25,312 nucleotides of DNA from Bacteroidales bacterium (lineage in GTDB: Bacteria > Bacteroidota > Bacteroidia > Bacteroidales > UBA932), in contig JAFYIK010000048.1 of assembly GCA_017538685.1 (NCBI GenBank), forward strand, positions 1-25,312, in the 5' to 3' direction. The translations under genes were made by a program, and so were the position numbers. This document shows, one piece after another, positions 16,478-25,155 of this stretch. Each line of letters begins with the position of its first letter. Position 1 is the stretch's first letter. The notes below the pieces were generated by a model, which saw only the letters and a list, made by a program, of their open reading frames with translations, was not told the origin of the DNA and made no database searches.

Positions 16478-18301
16478 TTACCAACCCGGGTTCTGTGTCA
16501 TACCGTAGTTTTTGTTGATCTCTACGGAAGGGATAGGCTGCAGGAACCACTTGCGGTCCCAATTCGTCCACCAACTGCGCACAGGACGGAGATCGACCAC
16601 TTCATATTTGAAGGTAGTCGCCTGATTGTCCTTGTCGCCGATGGACTTGAGTCCGTGAAGTTTAGTGTTGAGGGCGGAGTCGAGTCCCCAGCGGACGATG
16701 TCGAACCAGCGGACTTCCTCGAAGCCGAATTCGCAGTCGCGCTCCCTGATGAGGGCGTCGCGGAACTGCTCTTTCGTCATTCCTTCAGGATAGAGATCCT
16801 CAAGCGGGCAGAGACCGACGCGTGCGCGGACTGCGTCCACCCAAGTGTAAGTCTTGTCGGACGGGCCTCCGTCGTACTCATTGTAAGCCTCGGCCGCGTT
16901 CAGGAGAACCTCCGGGAGACGCATCATACACCAGTGAACCGGCACCGAGCGGTCCTTCGCTTCCTGGAGGATGTATTTCATCTGGCCGAAGCCGGACATT
17001 TCCGCCTGGAAATGACGGTGATTCGCGTAGACATTGCCCACGGTACCGTCTCTCCATATATCGCCGGGAACCGCTATGTTCTCATAAAGACGAGGGTCGC
17101 GGGTCTCGATTCCGGGAATCTTGATGGCTCCGGTGGGATCCGGACGGAAGAAAGGATCCTTGGGCGGGCTGGCCCAGTTGAATTTATCCGGGAACGGAGT
17201 GCCGTCTTCCCAACCGTACTTGTTCACCCATTCGAGGGTGCAGCCACTACCATATTCGTGGGGGTTGTCCAGAACGAGATAGTGATAGGAAGTGCTGTTG
17301 GATTTGCGGATGGAGATGATGCACTCGGTGCTTCCTCTGTTGAAGTAGCCGGCGCGGTAAGCCAGGCGGTAAGCCCTGTTCGTGATGACTCCGTTCGCAT
17401 CGGGAGACGCCTGCTCCATCGCATAGTAACCGTTTGCGAGCAGCTGCGCCATAAACTCGTCAGCAGCGTCCTTGGCGGCCTTCCAGCGATTGATGTCGTA
17501 GTTCATATAGCAGGTGTACTCATCTGCCTCAGGATGCCACGGCGTGTCGGAGTTGAAGGTGGGCGACGCTGCGAAGCACAGGATGCGGAGCTTGAGGCCC
17601 AGGGCGGCGGCGCGGGTGAGGCGGCCGTCTTCGTTCTTCGAGACGGACCACGGCAGATCCGGGGCAGCCTGGTCGCAAAGGTCTACGATAAACTGTATTG
17701 TCTCCGCGAAAGTGTTGCGGGGATAACGCATAGTCTCGCTCGGCACCACTGCGTGGTCGATGATGGGGACGCCGCCGAGATAACGGACCATATTCGCATA
17801 GGCTATCGCCATACAGAGTTTAGCCTCCGCTTTCTTGCGGGCGAGTTCAGCGGGATCTGCATCCGGAATGCGGTCGGCATTCTCGAGGAACAGCCACGCG
17901 TAGCGGATTACGTGGTAATCTTTCTCCTTGCCGAAGCAATACGCCTGACTTGAGGTGCTGGGAGAGGAAGGAGAAAGAGAGCCGCTATAGTAAAGCTCGT
18001 TGGGGCCGTTGCCCTCTGCGAAACGGTGGCTTGAATAGTGGTCTGTGAGGGCCTCGACCACATCCTTGCTCATAAGGTTGTCGAAGTCGCTGACCAGACC
18101 GTAGTGGAGATAATAATATGCGGATGCCAGCACTTTGTCGGCATCTTTGATTGTCGCGAAGAGGGTGTCCACGGTGGCGCCGGAAGTCTCCGGAGCCTTG
18201 CTGAGGCCCTCGTCGCCGAGTTTGAGGCTCTCGCAAGCAAACAGTGACGCGCTCACGAGTGCAATTGTCAGAATCTGAATCAATCTTTTCATAAGGCTCA
18301 T
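16478..18301 (-). CDS. SusD/RagB-family lipoprotein (pair 1)
   Basis: A 607-residue lipoprotein with signal peptide ending SLFAC (Cys23 from this start). Family landmarks include DADKVLASAYYYLHYGL near the N-terminus, the KLCMAIAYANMVRYLGGVPIIDHAV block, EVLLNAAEAYNEYDGG, ALIRERDCEFGFEEVRWFDIVRWG and the C-terminal WFLQPIPSVEINKNYGMTQNPGW. It would form the lid of the SusC-1 transporter. It starts 3 bp after the susC-1 stop, so the two genes are tightly coupled. A second in-frame ATG at 18292 gives the compact MKRLIQ signal typical of this operon and is an equally good start. At 607 residues it is somewhat longer than the SusD of pair 2 and differs widely from it, so the two pairs are not a recent duplication. 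Confidence 0.95.
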   Translation of the reverse strand: MSLMKRLIQILTIALVSASLFACESLKLGDEGLSKAPETSGATVDTLFATIKDADKVLASAYYYLHYGLVSDFDNLMSKDVVEALTDHYSSHRFAEGNGPNELYYSGSLSPSSPSTSSQAYCFGKEKDYHVIRYAWLFLENADRIPDADPAELARKKAEAKLCMAIAYANMVRYLGGVPIIDHAVVPSETMRYPRNTFAETIQFIVDLCDQAAPDLPWSVSKNEDGRLTRAAALGLKLRILCFAASPTFNSDTPWHPEADEYTCYMNYDINRWKAAKDAADEFMAQLLANGYYAMEQASPDANGVITNRAYRLAYRAGYFNRGSTECIISIRKSNSTSYHYLVLDNPHEYGSGCTLEWVNKYGWEDGTPFPDKFNWASPPKDPFFRPDPTGAIKIPGIETRDPRLYENIAVPGDIWRDGTVGNVYANHRHFQAEMSGFGQMKYILQEAKDRSVPVHWCMMRLPEVLLNAAEAYNEYDGGPSDKTYTWVDAVRARVGLCPLEDLYPEGMTKEQFRDALIRERDCEFGFEEVRWFDIVRWGLDSALNTKLHGLKSIGDKDNQATTFKYEVVDLRPVRSWWTNWDRKWFLQPIPSVEINKNYGMTQNPGW

Positions 18302-18304
18302 CTG

Positions 18305-21300
18305 TTAGAAGTTAAGATTTATTGCGATGTTGTAGGTCTTCACAAGAGGATACTCACCGTTGGAACTCGAAGACTTTCCTTCAGGATCCTGCAGCTTCAT
18401 CTTGGAGAAGGTGAGGACATTGTAACCGGTGAACATAATACCAAGCGAACTTAATCCGAGTTTCTCGAAGAATTTGTTGCGAGAGAAGGTGTATCCGAAG
18501 CTGAGGCTCTTCAGACGGATGTAAGATGCATCCACGGTCCAAAGGGTGGAGTCTTCAGCGTTCCAGTTCATCTCGGCGAGAGTGTCGGTCATACGGGGGA
18601 GAAGGTTGTCTCCCGTGGTACGGGCCGGCGCCCACTCGCTGCCCTCGGGTACGTAGCAGCGTTCTGCGAACATCTCGAGGAGGCCGCGGTGGCCCGAGTT
18701 GGTGAACGGGATACGGTAGTCGGCGTTGTAGACACGGCAGACGTTGGTCGCGGCGATCCAGTTGAGGGCGAGGTTGAAGCCCTTGTAACCGAACTTCCAG
18801 TTCGATCCGAAGAGGTACTCCGGACGGTTGGGATATCCGTCCACCATCTTGTCGTCGTCGTTCACTATTCCGTCGTCGTTCAGGTCTTTGTACTTCGCGT
18901 CACCGGGATAAACGGTGATCTTAGGCTGAGGGAGAGAAGGATCCAGCACCTTCTTGCCGTTCACCATCACGAAGTCGCTTTCCTGATAGAGGCGTTCGTA
19001 CTGATAAAGGAGATAGCGGCCGGTGGATCCGCCGGTGTACATCTGGTACGGCTCGTTGGTCTGGACTTCATCCTGATTGATGATGGTGTTGCGGGAGAAA
19101 GTCACGTTCGCACCGATGTCATAAGTGAATTCGCCGACGTGGTCTCTCCAACCGAGATCCATCTCATATCCCCAGTTGTCCACGACACCGAGATTCATAT
19201 TCGGGAGGTCTGTGGCGATGATTGCCGGAGGAGTGTTGGGAGAAATGAGGATACCGGTGCGGTGCTCCTTGAAGATATCTCCGGTGAAACTGAGGCGCTT
19301 GTTGAAGAGTTCGGCATCCACACCGAAGTTCCCCTTGAGAGCGGTTTCCCAGGTGACGGTGTCGTTTCCGGGGACGCCCATTTCGTAACGGGGGACGCCG
19401 CCTGAATCAGAGACACCGAAATAGTAACTTCCGGCTTCCTTCCAGACGCCTTCCATATACATAAAGCGGTACTTGCCCTGGTCGTTACCGACGGTACCCA
19501 CGGAACCGCGGACCTTGAGGTGGTCGATCCAGCTTACCTGATCCATAAACGGCTCTTCGGAAATCACCCATCCGAGCGACATTGACGGGAAGAAACCGTA
19601 ACGGGTCTTGCCCGGAGCGAAGTTCTCGGAGCCGTTGTAACCGGCGCTGAAGTCCACGAGATATTTGTCCATATAACCGTAAGTCGCGCGGGCGACAACT
19701 CCCACATAACCCTTCGGTAGCCAGGAATAGGTGCTGGGGTAGTAATTGCGGGACTGGTTGTAGAGGAGCAGTCCGCTCACGGCGTGCTTTCCGCCGAACT
19801 TGCGGCTGTAGTCCACGCGGCCTTCCAGGTACCAGGCTTTGTCGTCGTCGGTGGACTCGCTGTAGCTCAGCGGGTAATTGCTGCCGGACAGGATCATCTG
19901 ATATGTGCGGTCGAAGTCGGGATCCGCCATAGAAGCGGTGCTGTCGCCCACCCAGCCTGTGTAATACAGGGTCTGGTGCATAGCTCCCGAGCCTTCGTGC
20001 TTCTTCTTGATCTGCATCGTGGTGTCGAAGCTTCCCTTCACGCCCACGCTGAGGCCTTCGGTGATGAAGTCCAGGCGCTGGGTGAGGTTGACATCCATAT
20101 CGAGGGTGGTCTTGTACTTCTGGGTGTAACCGTAGCCGTAGTAGTACTCGAAAGCGTTCCACTTCGTCAGGGAGTTCGGAAGGGCGCTGTCGGACACGAA
20201 GGTCAGAGGGTTGCCGTTCACGATGCCGGGGCTTCCGGTCGGGTGGGCCCAGAGCATTGCGATCATCCAGATGTTGTCGCGCTGGGCGTTAGGCTCCTGG
20301 GTATTACCCACAACTCCGCTGATGTTGAACTTCATATCTGTCGTTTCCGTGAGCTTGAAGTCCAGGTTCGCGCGGTAGTTGTAACGGTTGTACATATAGT
20401 TGTTGTCGTAGCTCAGACCGGGCATCTGCTTGAGCAGACCGTTCTGGTACATATAACCCATCGACACGAAGTAACGCACCTTGTCCGAACCTCCGGAAAT
20501 GTTCACGTTGTTCTTGGTCTGAAGGAAGGCCTTGCGGAACAGAAGTTCCGTCCAGTCCGTGCTCGGATACATATACGGATCCGAACCGGTGCGGTAGGCT
20601 TCGATGGCTTCACGGGTGAAGTAGTTCATCGAGTCGGGGTCTCCCGCATTTTCGTGGCGGACGTTGTAATAACGGGCGAAATCGTACGAACCGCACTGAT
20701 GGATGAAGGACAGCGGAACCTGCACGCCGGTGATGGAACTGGCGGAGATCTTCGGCTTTCCAGCATCGCCTCGTTTGGTCGTGACGATGATAACGCCGTT
20801 AGCGCCTCGCACACCGAACACTGCGGTGCTGGAGGCGTCCTTCAGGATGGACAGGCTCTCGATTTCGTTCGGGTCGATGGTGTTCAGGGGACGTTCCACG
20901 CCATCCACGAGGATGAGCGGGGTGCTGTTCGCGTCGCTCAGGGAGCTGACGCCACGGATGTAGATCTGGGCGTAGTCCTCACCCGGCTGACCTGATTCCT
21001 GAACGGTGGTGACGCCCGGCATCTGGCCCGCGAGGACGTTCGTGACATCGGCCACAGGCGCTTTCACCAGGGCCTTCGCATCAATCGCCGTGAGAGCACC
21101 CGTAACAGTGGCTTTTTTCTGAGTACCATACGCCACCACCACGGTCGCCTCCAGGGTCTGAGTGTCGTCTTTCAGGACGATAGTCAGAGTCCTCTGCTTG
21201 CCGATCTTAATCTCCTCGGTGGCATAACCGAGAGAAGATACCACGATGACCGCATTCTCGTTCGGGACAGTGATCTGGAACGCTCCGTCCATATCCACAA

Positions 21301-21466
21301 TGACGCCGACAGTCGTTCCCTGGAGAGTGACTGCGGCGCCGAAGACAGGCAGACCGTCCGCATCGACCACTGTTCCCTTGACGGAGATACCCTGAGCATA
21401 GGAGCTCGCGCACCATAGGCTCAAAATCACCGCAGCAAGGAGTCTTAAATAGTGGACTGCTTTCAT
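18305..21466 (-). CDS. SusC/RagA-family TonB-linked outer-membrane transporter (pair 1)
   Basis: A 1053-residue transporter of full family length. Signal peptide to about residue 24 (SSYAQ). Residues about 27-101 are the carboxypeptidase-regulatory-like domain (VKGTVVDADGLPVFGAAV, VVSSLGYATEEI). A TonB-box-like stretch, LEATVVVAYGT, lies at 105-115, and the plug follows (VADVTNVLAGQMPGV, IYIRGVSSLSDANSTPLILV, SILKDASSTAVFGVRGANGV, TTKRGD). The rest is a 22-strand-type beta-barrel ending YNIAINLNF. It would take up oligosaccharides across the outer membrane using TonB energy. It is the first gene of the 11-gene operon; a TAAATTTG -7 box lies 37 bp upstream of its ATG. There is no secretin/STN signalling domain, so direct ECF sigma/anti-sigma control through this protein is unlikely. 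Confidence 0.96.
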   Translation of the reverse strand: MKAVHYLRLLAAVILSLWCASSYAQGISVKGTVVDADGLPVFGAAVTLQGTTVGVIVDMDGAFQITVPNENAVIVVSSLGYATEEIKIGKQRTLTIVLKDDTQTLEATVVVAYGTQKKATVTGALTAIDAKALVKAPVADVTNVLAGQMPGVTTVQESGQPGEDYAQIYIRGVSSLSDANSTPLILVDGVERPLNTIDPNEIESLSILKDASSTAVFGVRGANGVIIVTTKRGDAGKPKISASSITGVQVPLSFIHQCGSYDFARYYNVRHENAGDPDSMNYFTREAIEAYRTGSDPYMYPSTDWTELLFRKAFLQTKNNVNISGGSDKVRYFVSMGYMYQNGLLKQMPGLSYDNNYMYNRYNYRANLDFKLTETTDMKFNISGVVGNTQEPNAQRDNIWMIAMLWAHPTGSPGIVNGNPLTFVSDSALPNSLTKWNAFEYYYGYGYTQKYKTTLDMDVNLTQRLDFITEGLSVGVKGSFDTTMQIKKKHEGSGAMHQTLYYTGWVGDSTASMADPDFDRTYQMILSGSNYPLSYSESTDDDKAWYLEGRVDYSRKFGGKHAVSGLLLYNQSRNYYPSTYSWLPKGYVGVVARATYGYMDKYLVDFSAGYNGSENFAPGKTRYGFFPSMSLGWVISEEPFMDQVSWIDHLKVRGSVGTVGNDQGKYRFMYMEGVWKEAGSYYFGVSDSGGVPRYEMGVPGNDTVTWETALKGNFGVDAELFNKRLSFTGDIFKEHRTGILISPNTPPAIIATDLPNMNLGVVDNWGYEMDLGWRDHVGEFTYDIGANVTFSRNTIINQDEVQTNEPYQMYTGGSTGRYLLYQYERLYQESDFVMVNGKKVLDPSLPQPKITVYPGDAKYKDLNDDGIVNDDDKMVDGYPNRPEYLFGSNWKFGYKGFNLALNWIAATNVCRVYNADYRIPFTNSGHRGLLEMFAERCYVPEGSEWAPARTTGDNLLPRMTDTLAEMNWNAEDSTLWTVDASYIRLKSLSFGYTFSRNKFFEKLGLSSLGIMFTGYNVLTFSKMKLQDPEGKSSSSNGEYPLVKTYNIAINLNF

Positions 21467-21502
21467 TGGTTAATTATTTAAGTGTTTTTAGTGTCAGTAC
21501 TA

Positions 21503-21510
21503 CAAATTTA
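21503..21510 (-). promoter_or_regulatory. Bacteroidota -7 promoter box for the SusC-1 operon
   Basis: TAAATTTG on the minus strand matches the TAnnTTTG consensus exactly. It predicts transcription start near 21497, leaving a leader of about 30 nt before the SusC-1 ATG. No TTTG stands at the usual 19-21 bp upstream; a TTTG is present only 9 bp upstream. A weak -33 element suggests activator dependence, which is usual for PUL operons. Confidence 0.6.
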
Positions 21511-21538
21511 GCCCATAATCAAACTCGATTAGGGCTAA
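21508..21538. promoter_or_regulatory. Imperfect dyad overlapping the SusC-1 promoter (operator or hairpin)
   Basis: On the plus strand TTAGCCCATAATC (21508-21520) and GATTAGGGCTAA (21527-21538) are reverse complements apart from one extra A, separated by the 6-bp spacer AAACTC. The dyad covers the region just upstream of, and touching, the -7 box of the SusC-1 operon, where an activator or repressor would bind. It could also form a 12-bp RNA hairpin after the peptidase gene, but no clear U-tract follows, so a terminator is less likely. Confidence 0.55.
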
Positions 21539-21578
21539 TTTGCGTGTAATAATACACAATTTGCGCAGGGGATAAACT

Positions 21579-24026
21579 CTACAGGTTATGCTGCGGATAC
21601 AGGTCGTCCCACCAGGTCGGGTCGTCGTGGAGGTATTTGCTGAACCAGGCGAAGATGGTGCGCAGCCAGTCGCGGCGCTTGCCGAACTCGCGTATTCCGT
21701 GGTTTTCGCCGTCCACTACGACGAAGGCGGTGTCGGCCCCGAGGAGCTTAAGCGCGGTGAACATCTGGATGCTCTCCCCTATCGGCACATTGGTGTCCGC
21801 CGAGCCGTGGAGGAAGAGGAGCGGGGTGTGGATCTTGTCCGCGTTGTAGAGCGGACTGCGGTCCACATAGAGGTCCTTGCGGGTCCAGGGGTAACTGTTC
21901 GCCATAGACACTTCGCTGTAGGAGTAACCCCAATAGCCTTCGCCCCAGTAGCTGGTGTGGTCGCTGATGCCGGCGTGCGAGATGCCCGCGGCGTAGATGT
22001 CCGTCTTGGTGAGCAGCAGCTGGGTCATAAATCCGCCATAGGAGGCGCTGAAGCAGCCGATCTTGGTCGAGTCCACGAAATCGTGGTCGCGGCAGAAGGC
22101 GAGCGTCGCTTCGATTATGTCGTCCGCCACCACGTCGCCCGCCGTGTTTACGTGCCTCGCGGCGAACTCCTGGCCGAAACCGGCCGCGCCGCTGGGATTG
22201 ACGACGTAGAAGACGTAGTCCTGGGCTGCGTAGACCTGGGGCGAGTAGGAACCCACGCAGTAGCGCGCCGAAGGGGAGCAGCCGCCGTAGTAGTGTACTA
22301 GCAGCGGGTACTTCTTCGAAGGGTCGAAGTGCGGAGGAAGGACGTAGAAGCCGTTGATCAGGTCCCCGCGGGAGGATGTGAATTCGTAGGCCCCGCCGGC
22401 GCCGAGCTCGACCGAAGCGAGACGCACCGCGCCGAAGTCCATAACGAGGCGCTGGTTGCCGCTGATGACGTTGTATGCGTAAGCCCTGTCCGCATTGCAG
22501 AGGCTCTGGCCGCTGTAGACGAGGGTGGGCGAACCGGAGGCGAGGTCGAAAGAGTAGACATACTCTTCCCTATTCTCCAGCCTCTCGATTTTCCCGCTGC
22601 GGGGGTCACAGCGGTAGATGTTCTGCACGTCCTTGTCTTCCGTCTTGAAATAGATGCGGTTGTCGAACTTCGCCCAGACGACGTTTCCGTCCACGCTCGG
22701 GTCGAAGTCCTTCGTCAGAGAAGTGACCTGTTTGGAAGCTATGTCCATCACGTAGAGCTGCACGTCGTACATATTCGGGATCTGACCCGGTTTGAGCGCG
22801 GCCTGGCCTATTCCCCCGAGAGCCTCCGGGCTGCCGATAAGCGCAAGCTGGGTTCCGTCGGGGGAATAGCTCGCGCCGCGCAGGAATCCGTCGTCTTCAA
22901 TCAGGCATTCGGCCTCCATAGTCTCCACATCCAGCTGCCAGAAGGAAAAGAGAGTCGTGGGGCGTTCAGTGAGGCGCTCGCGCTGCGTCATAAACAGCAC
23001 CTTCCTGCCGTCCAGACTGATGTCCATAGGCATAAGGTCGTGCCATCCGAAAGTCAGCTGCTGCATCCTGCCGGTCGCGAGGTCATATTTCGCCAGGTAG
23101 GAGCGGTCGCGCCAGCCGGGCTGACGGTCGTCGGGGGTAAGTATCTGATGCACCGCGCCTTCCTGCGGACCCTCCTGGGTCATAGTGTAGAGGAGGTAGT
23201 CCTCGCTCGGCGCGACCGCGAACCATCCGTCCATAGGGATGTCCTTCGCGAGCAGGGTCTCCCTGCCGGTCAGCGGATCGGCGCAATAGAGATTGGTGCC
23301 GCGTGCATCAGCGCGGGTGTAGTAGTATTCGTCGCGCCTTGGCATCCACTGCACATAAGATTCCGACCGTGCGAGCACACGGCCGTCGGAAGCCTGCTGG
23401 ATTTCAGTGTAGGAGCTCGGCGTGCCGTCGGCATCGACCGTGCGGTAGGTCAGGGCTATGAACTTGCCGCCTGCGGACACGGAGATGCCCCCGCACGCCA
23501 GCCCGATGGTGTTGGCATCCAGAGAGTAGATGCGTCCGCCGTCCTCGCGCAGGGTGAGCCGGCCGTCCTTGGGCGATTCCACGCTCACCTTAAGGCTGTC
23601 GCTTTCGCCTTTAAGCGTCAGCACCTTGATCACGAAATCGTGCGTGCCGGGTTCGAGCTTGAGCTGCGGGGGCGCGGGCCTGCCGTCCACGAATATGCGG
23701 CTATGGCTGAGACCTTCAACCTTCAGCGTCGCGTGCGTGTAGAGCGTGTTTTCGAGCGTGAAGCCAAGCAGATGCAGGGCGTCGCCTTCGGCGGCGGGGA
23801 GTTCCGTCACCGTCTGAGCGCCTTTCAGCAGGTCCACCGACAGCTCACGGTCGAGCGCCGATTCGGGATCGAACGCCTTGCCGGCTATGTCCAAGGTGTC
23901 CACCTTATGCGGAGTTTTGACCTCGAACGGGCCCGCATAGCGGAAGGATTTGACTTCGACGGTTTCGGCTGATGCGAGCGAGCAAATGACGCTCAAGGCC
24001 GCTATAAGAAATAATTTTCGTTTCAT
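21579..24026 (-). CDS. Secreted S9-family (prolyl oligopeptidase/DPP-IV-like) serine peptidase
   Basis: An 815-residue protein with a signal-peptidase-I type leader (LASA-E, cut near residue 20) and no lipobox, so it is periplasmic or released. Residues about 22-155 form a beta-rich N-terminal extension, residues about 165-540 the WD-like propeller, and residues about 555-810 the alpha/beta-hydrolase domain. The catalytic triad is Ser662 (GCFSASYGGF), Asp744 (LHGSADTNVP) and His776 (DGENHGIRE). The residue two before the nucleophile, usually Gly in GxSxGG, is Ser660 here. Family members cut short peptides, often after proline, which suits proline-rich peptides from glycoproteins; specificity cannot be read from the sequence. 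It begins 3 bp after the GH43 stop, so the two are co-transcribed, and is separated from SusC-1 by 112 bp. Confidence 0.92.
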   Translation of the reverse strand: MKRKLFLIAALSVICSLASAETVEVKSFRYAGPFEVKTPHKVDTLDIAGKAFDPESALDRELSVDLLKGAQTVTELPAAEGDALHLLGFTLENTLYTHATLKVEGLSHSRIFVDGRPAPPQLKLEPGTHDFVIKVLTLKGESDSLKVSVESPKDGRLTLREDGGRIYSLDANTIGLACGGISVSAGGKFIALTYRTVDADGTPSSYTEIQQASDGRVLARSESYVQWMPRRDEYYYTRADARGTNLYCADPLTGRETLLAKDIPMDGWFAVAPSEDYLLYTMTQEGPQEGAVHQILTPDDRQPGWRDRSYLAKYDLATGRMQQLTFGWHDLMPMDISLDGRKVLFMTQRERLTERPTTLFSFWQLDVETMEAECLIEDDGFLRGASYSPDGTQLALIGSPEALGGIGQAALKPGQIPNMYDVQLYVMDIASKQVTSLTKDFDPSVDGNVVWAKFDNRIYFKTEDKDVQNIYRCDPRSGKIERLENREEYVYSFDLASGSPTLVYSGQSLCNADRAYAYNVISGNQRLVMDFGAVRLASVELGAGGAYEFTSSRGDLINGFYVLPPHFDPSKKYPLLVHYYGGCSPSARYCVGSYSPQVYAAQDYVFYVVNPSGAAGFGQEFAARHVNTAGDVVADDIIEATLAFCRDHDFVDSTKIGCFSASYGGFMTQLLLTKTDIYAAGISHAGISDHTSYWGEGYWGYSYSEVSMANSYPWTRKDLYVDRSPLYNADKIHTPLLFLHGSADTNVPIGESIQMFTALKLLGADTAFVVVDGENHGIREFGKRRDWLRTIFAWFSKYLHDDPTWWDDLYPQHNL

Positions 24027-24029
24027 TTT

Positions 24030-25085
24030 CTAAAATATCGGGCGTTCGTGTTCTTTTGACGGAGTTCCATTTTCGAAATACGGCCATCCATCCTCGGACC
24101 AGAGGACGCGGTCGAGATTGAGCATACGGCCGTGGTATGAGCTTCCGGTCCAGTAGGTGTGGTAGAACATCCAGTCCTGGCCGGCGTCGTCGGTTATTAT
24201 CTGCGAGTCGTGGCCTGTGCCGACGAAGGTTTTATCGTCAGGGGCCTGGAGGATAGTGTAGTCGTAGCCGAGGCTGGTCATCTTCTTGCCTTTCGGGTCG
24301 CGGTAAGGGCCCGTGATAGTCTTGCTGCGGCCTACCACGATGCGGTAGGTGCTCTTCTCCTCCTCGCAACAGGTGCCCTTGGAGGCGAAGAGGTAGTACC
24401 AGTCGCCGCGCTTGTGGATATACGCTCCTTCGAGGTTGTCTGCCCCGACGTGTTTTTTCTTCGCGCCTTCCTTGACCTTGAGGCCGTCGTGCTCTAACTC
24501 CACAATCCAAATTCCGCCCATCGGGCCGAAGCTGCCCCAGAAAAGATAGCTCCTGCCGTCTTCAGCGCGGTAGAAATTGGGGTCTATGGAGTTCGCGGTG
24601 CCGATGTTCTTCCAGCCTACGACCATTCCCTTGTCTTCGAACGGGCCGATCGGCGAGTCGCTCACAGCCACTCCGCTTCCCGTATCAAAGAGGTTCGCCC
24701 ATATGCCCAGGGCATAGTAGAGGACGTATTTGCCGTCCACATAGTTGATGTCCGGAGCCCAGATACTCGAGTTCGCGAGCCATTCCGGGCGGCCTTTTGA
24801 AAAGCCATCTGCCACGAACTCCCAGTCGATGAGGTTGGTCGAGCGATAGATAGGGAGGTTGATTATCGTCGAGGCTTCTTTCGATGTGTTGTCGCGGTTC
24901 ATCAGGCCAGTCTTTGCGCTCTGGGTGCTGTAGGCATAGAAATATCCGGTGTTCGCGCGGTCGTCCAGGACCGTCGGGTCCGGGCAGTCGCGGCGTATTA
25001 CAGGGTTTGAATAAGTGTTCTGCGCCTTTGCCGGAAGTGCCAAAGCAAGCAGCGCAACGATTGCGGACAGGGTTTTTGTTCTCAT
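24030..25085 (-). CDS. GH43 glycosidase, arabinanase/arabinofuranosidase-like
   Basis: A 351-residue protein with signal peptide to about residue 21 (PAKAQ), without lipobox, hence probably periplasmic. The five-bladed propeller of GH43 is evident: catalytic base Asp36 in RDCPDPTVL, pKa-modulating Asp168 in NSIDPNFY, acid Glu219 in NLEGAYI, SSIWAPDINYVDGKYYL-type blade around 106-123, and His292 in GTGHDS, a position that often binds a metal in arabinanases. The length equals a single catalytic domain with no added binding module. Arabinan endo-hydrolase or arabinofuranosidase/xylosidase activity is likely; the choice cannot be made by eye. It is first in a two-gene unit with the S9 peptidase and has its own TATATTTG box 22 bp upstream of the start. 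Confidence 0.92.
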   Translation of the reverse strand: MRTKTLSAIVALLALALPAKAQNTYSNPVIRRDCPDPTVLDDRANTGYFYAYSTQSAKTGLMNRDNTSKEASTIINLPIYRSTNLIDWEFVADGFSKGRPEWLANSSIWAPDINYVDGKYVLYYALGIWANLFDTGSGVAVSDSPIGPFEDKGMVVGWKNIGTANSIDPNFYRAEDGRSYLFWGSFGPMGGIWIVELEHDGLKVKEGAKKKHVGADNLEGAYIHKRGDWYYLFASKGTCCEEEKSTYRIVVGRSKTITGPYRDPKGKKMTSLGYDYTILQAPDDKTFVGTGHDSQIITDDAGQDWMFYHTYWTGSSYHGRMLNLDRVLWSEDGWPYFENGTPSKEHERPIF

Positions 25086-25107
25086 ACTGTCAGATTATGA
25101 CGTTACG

Positions 25108-25115
25108 CAAATATA
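25108..25115 (-). promoter_or_regulatory. -7 promoter box for the GH43-peptidase unit
   Basis: TATATTTG on the minus strand fits TAnnTTTG and lies 22 bp upstream of the GH43 ATG, predicting a leader of about 15 nt. The -33 position holds a T-rich run (complement of about 25133-25138) rather than a clear TTTG. Confidence 0.6.
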
Positions 25116-25143
25116 CAAAATGTTGCATTTCCGAAAAACTTCG

Positions 25144-25151
25144 TATATTTG
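25144..25151 (+). promoter_or_regulatory. -7 promoter box for tRNA-Ser
   Basis: TATATTTG on the plus strand fits TAnnTTTG, with TTG at 25123-25125 as a possible -33 element (18-bp spacer). It faces away from the GH43 promoter 28 bp to the left. Predicted transcription starts near 25158, giving a leader of about 42 nt before the tRNA. Confidence 0.6.
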
Positions 25152-25155
25152 CAGT

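Noticed and set aside
21508..21538. Rho-independent terminator after the peptidase gene
   Set aside because: The stem is present, but the following minus-strand bases have no clear T-run; the overlap with the -7 box makes an operator more plausible.
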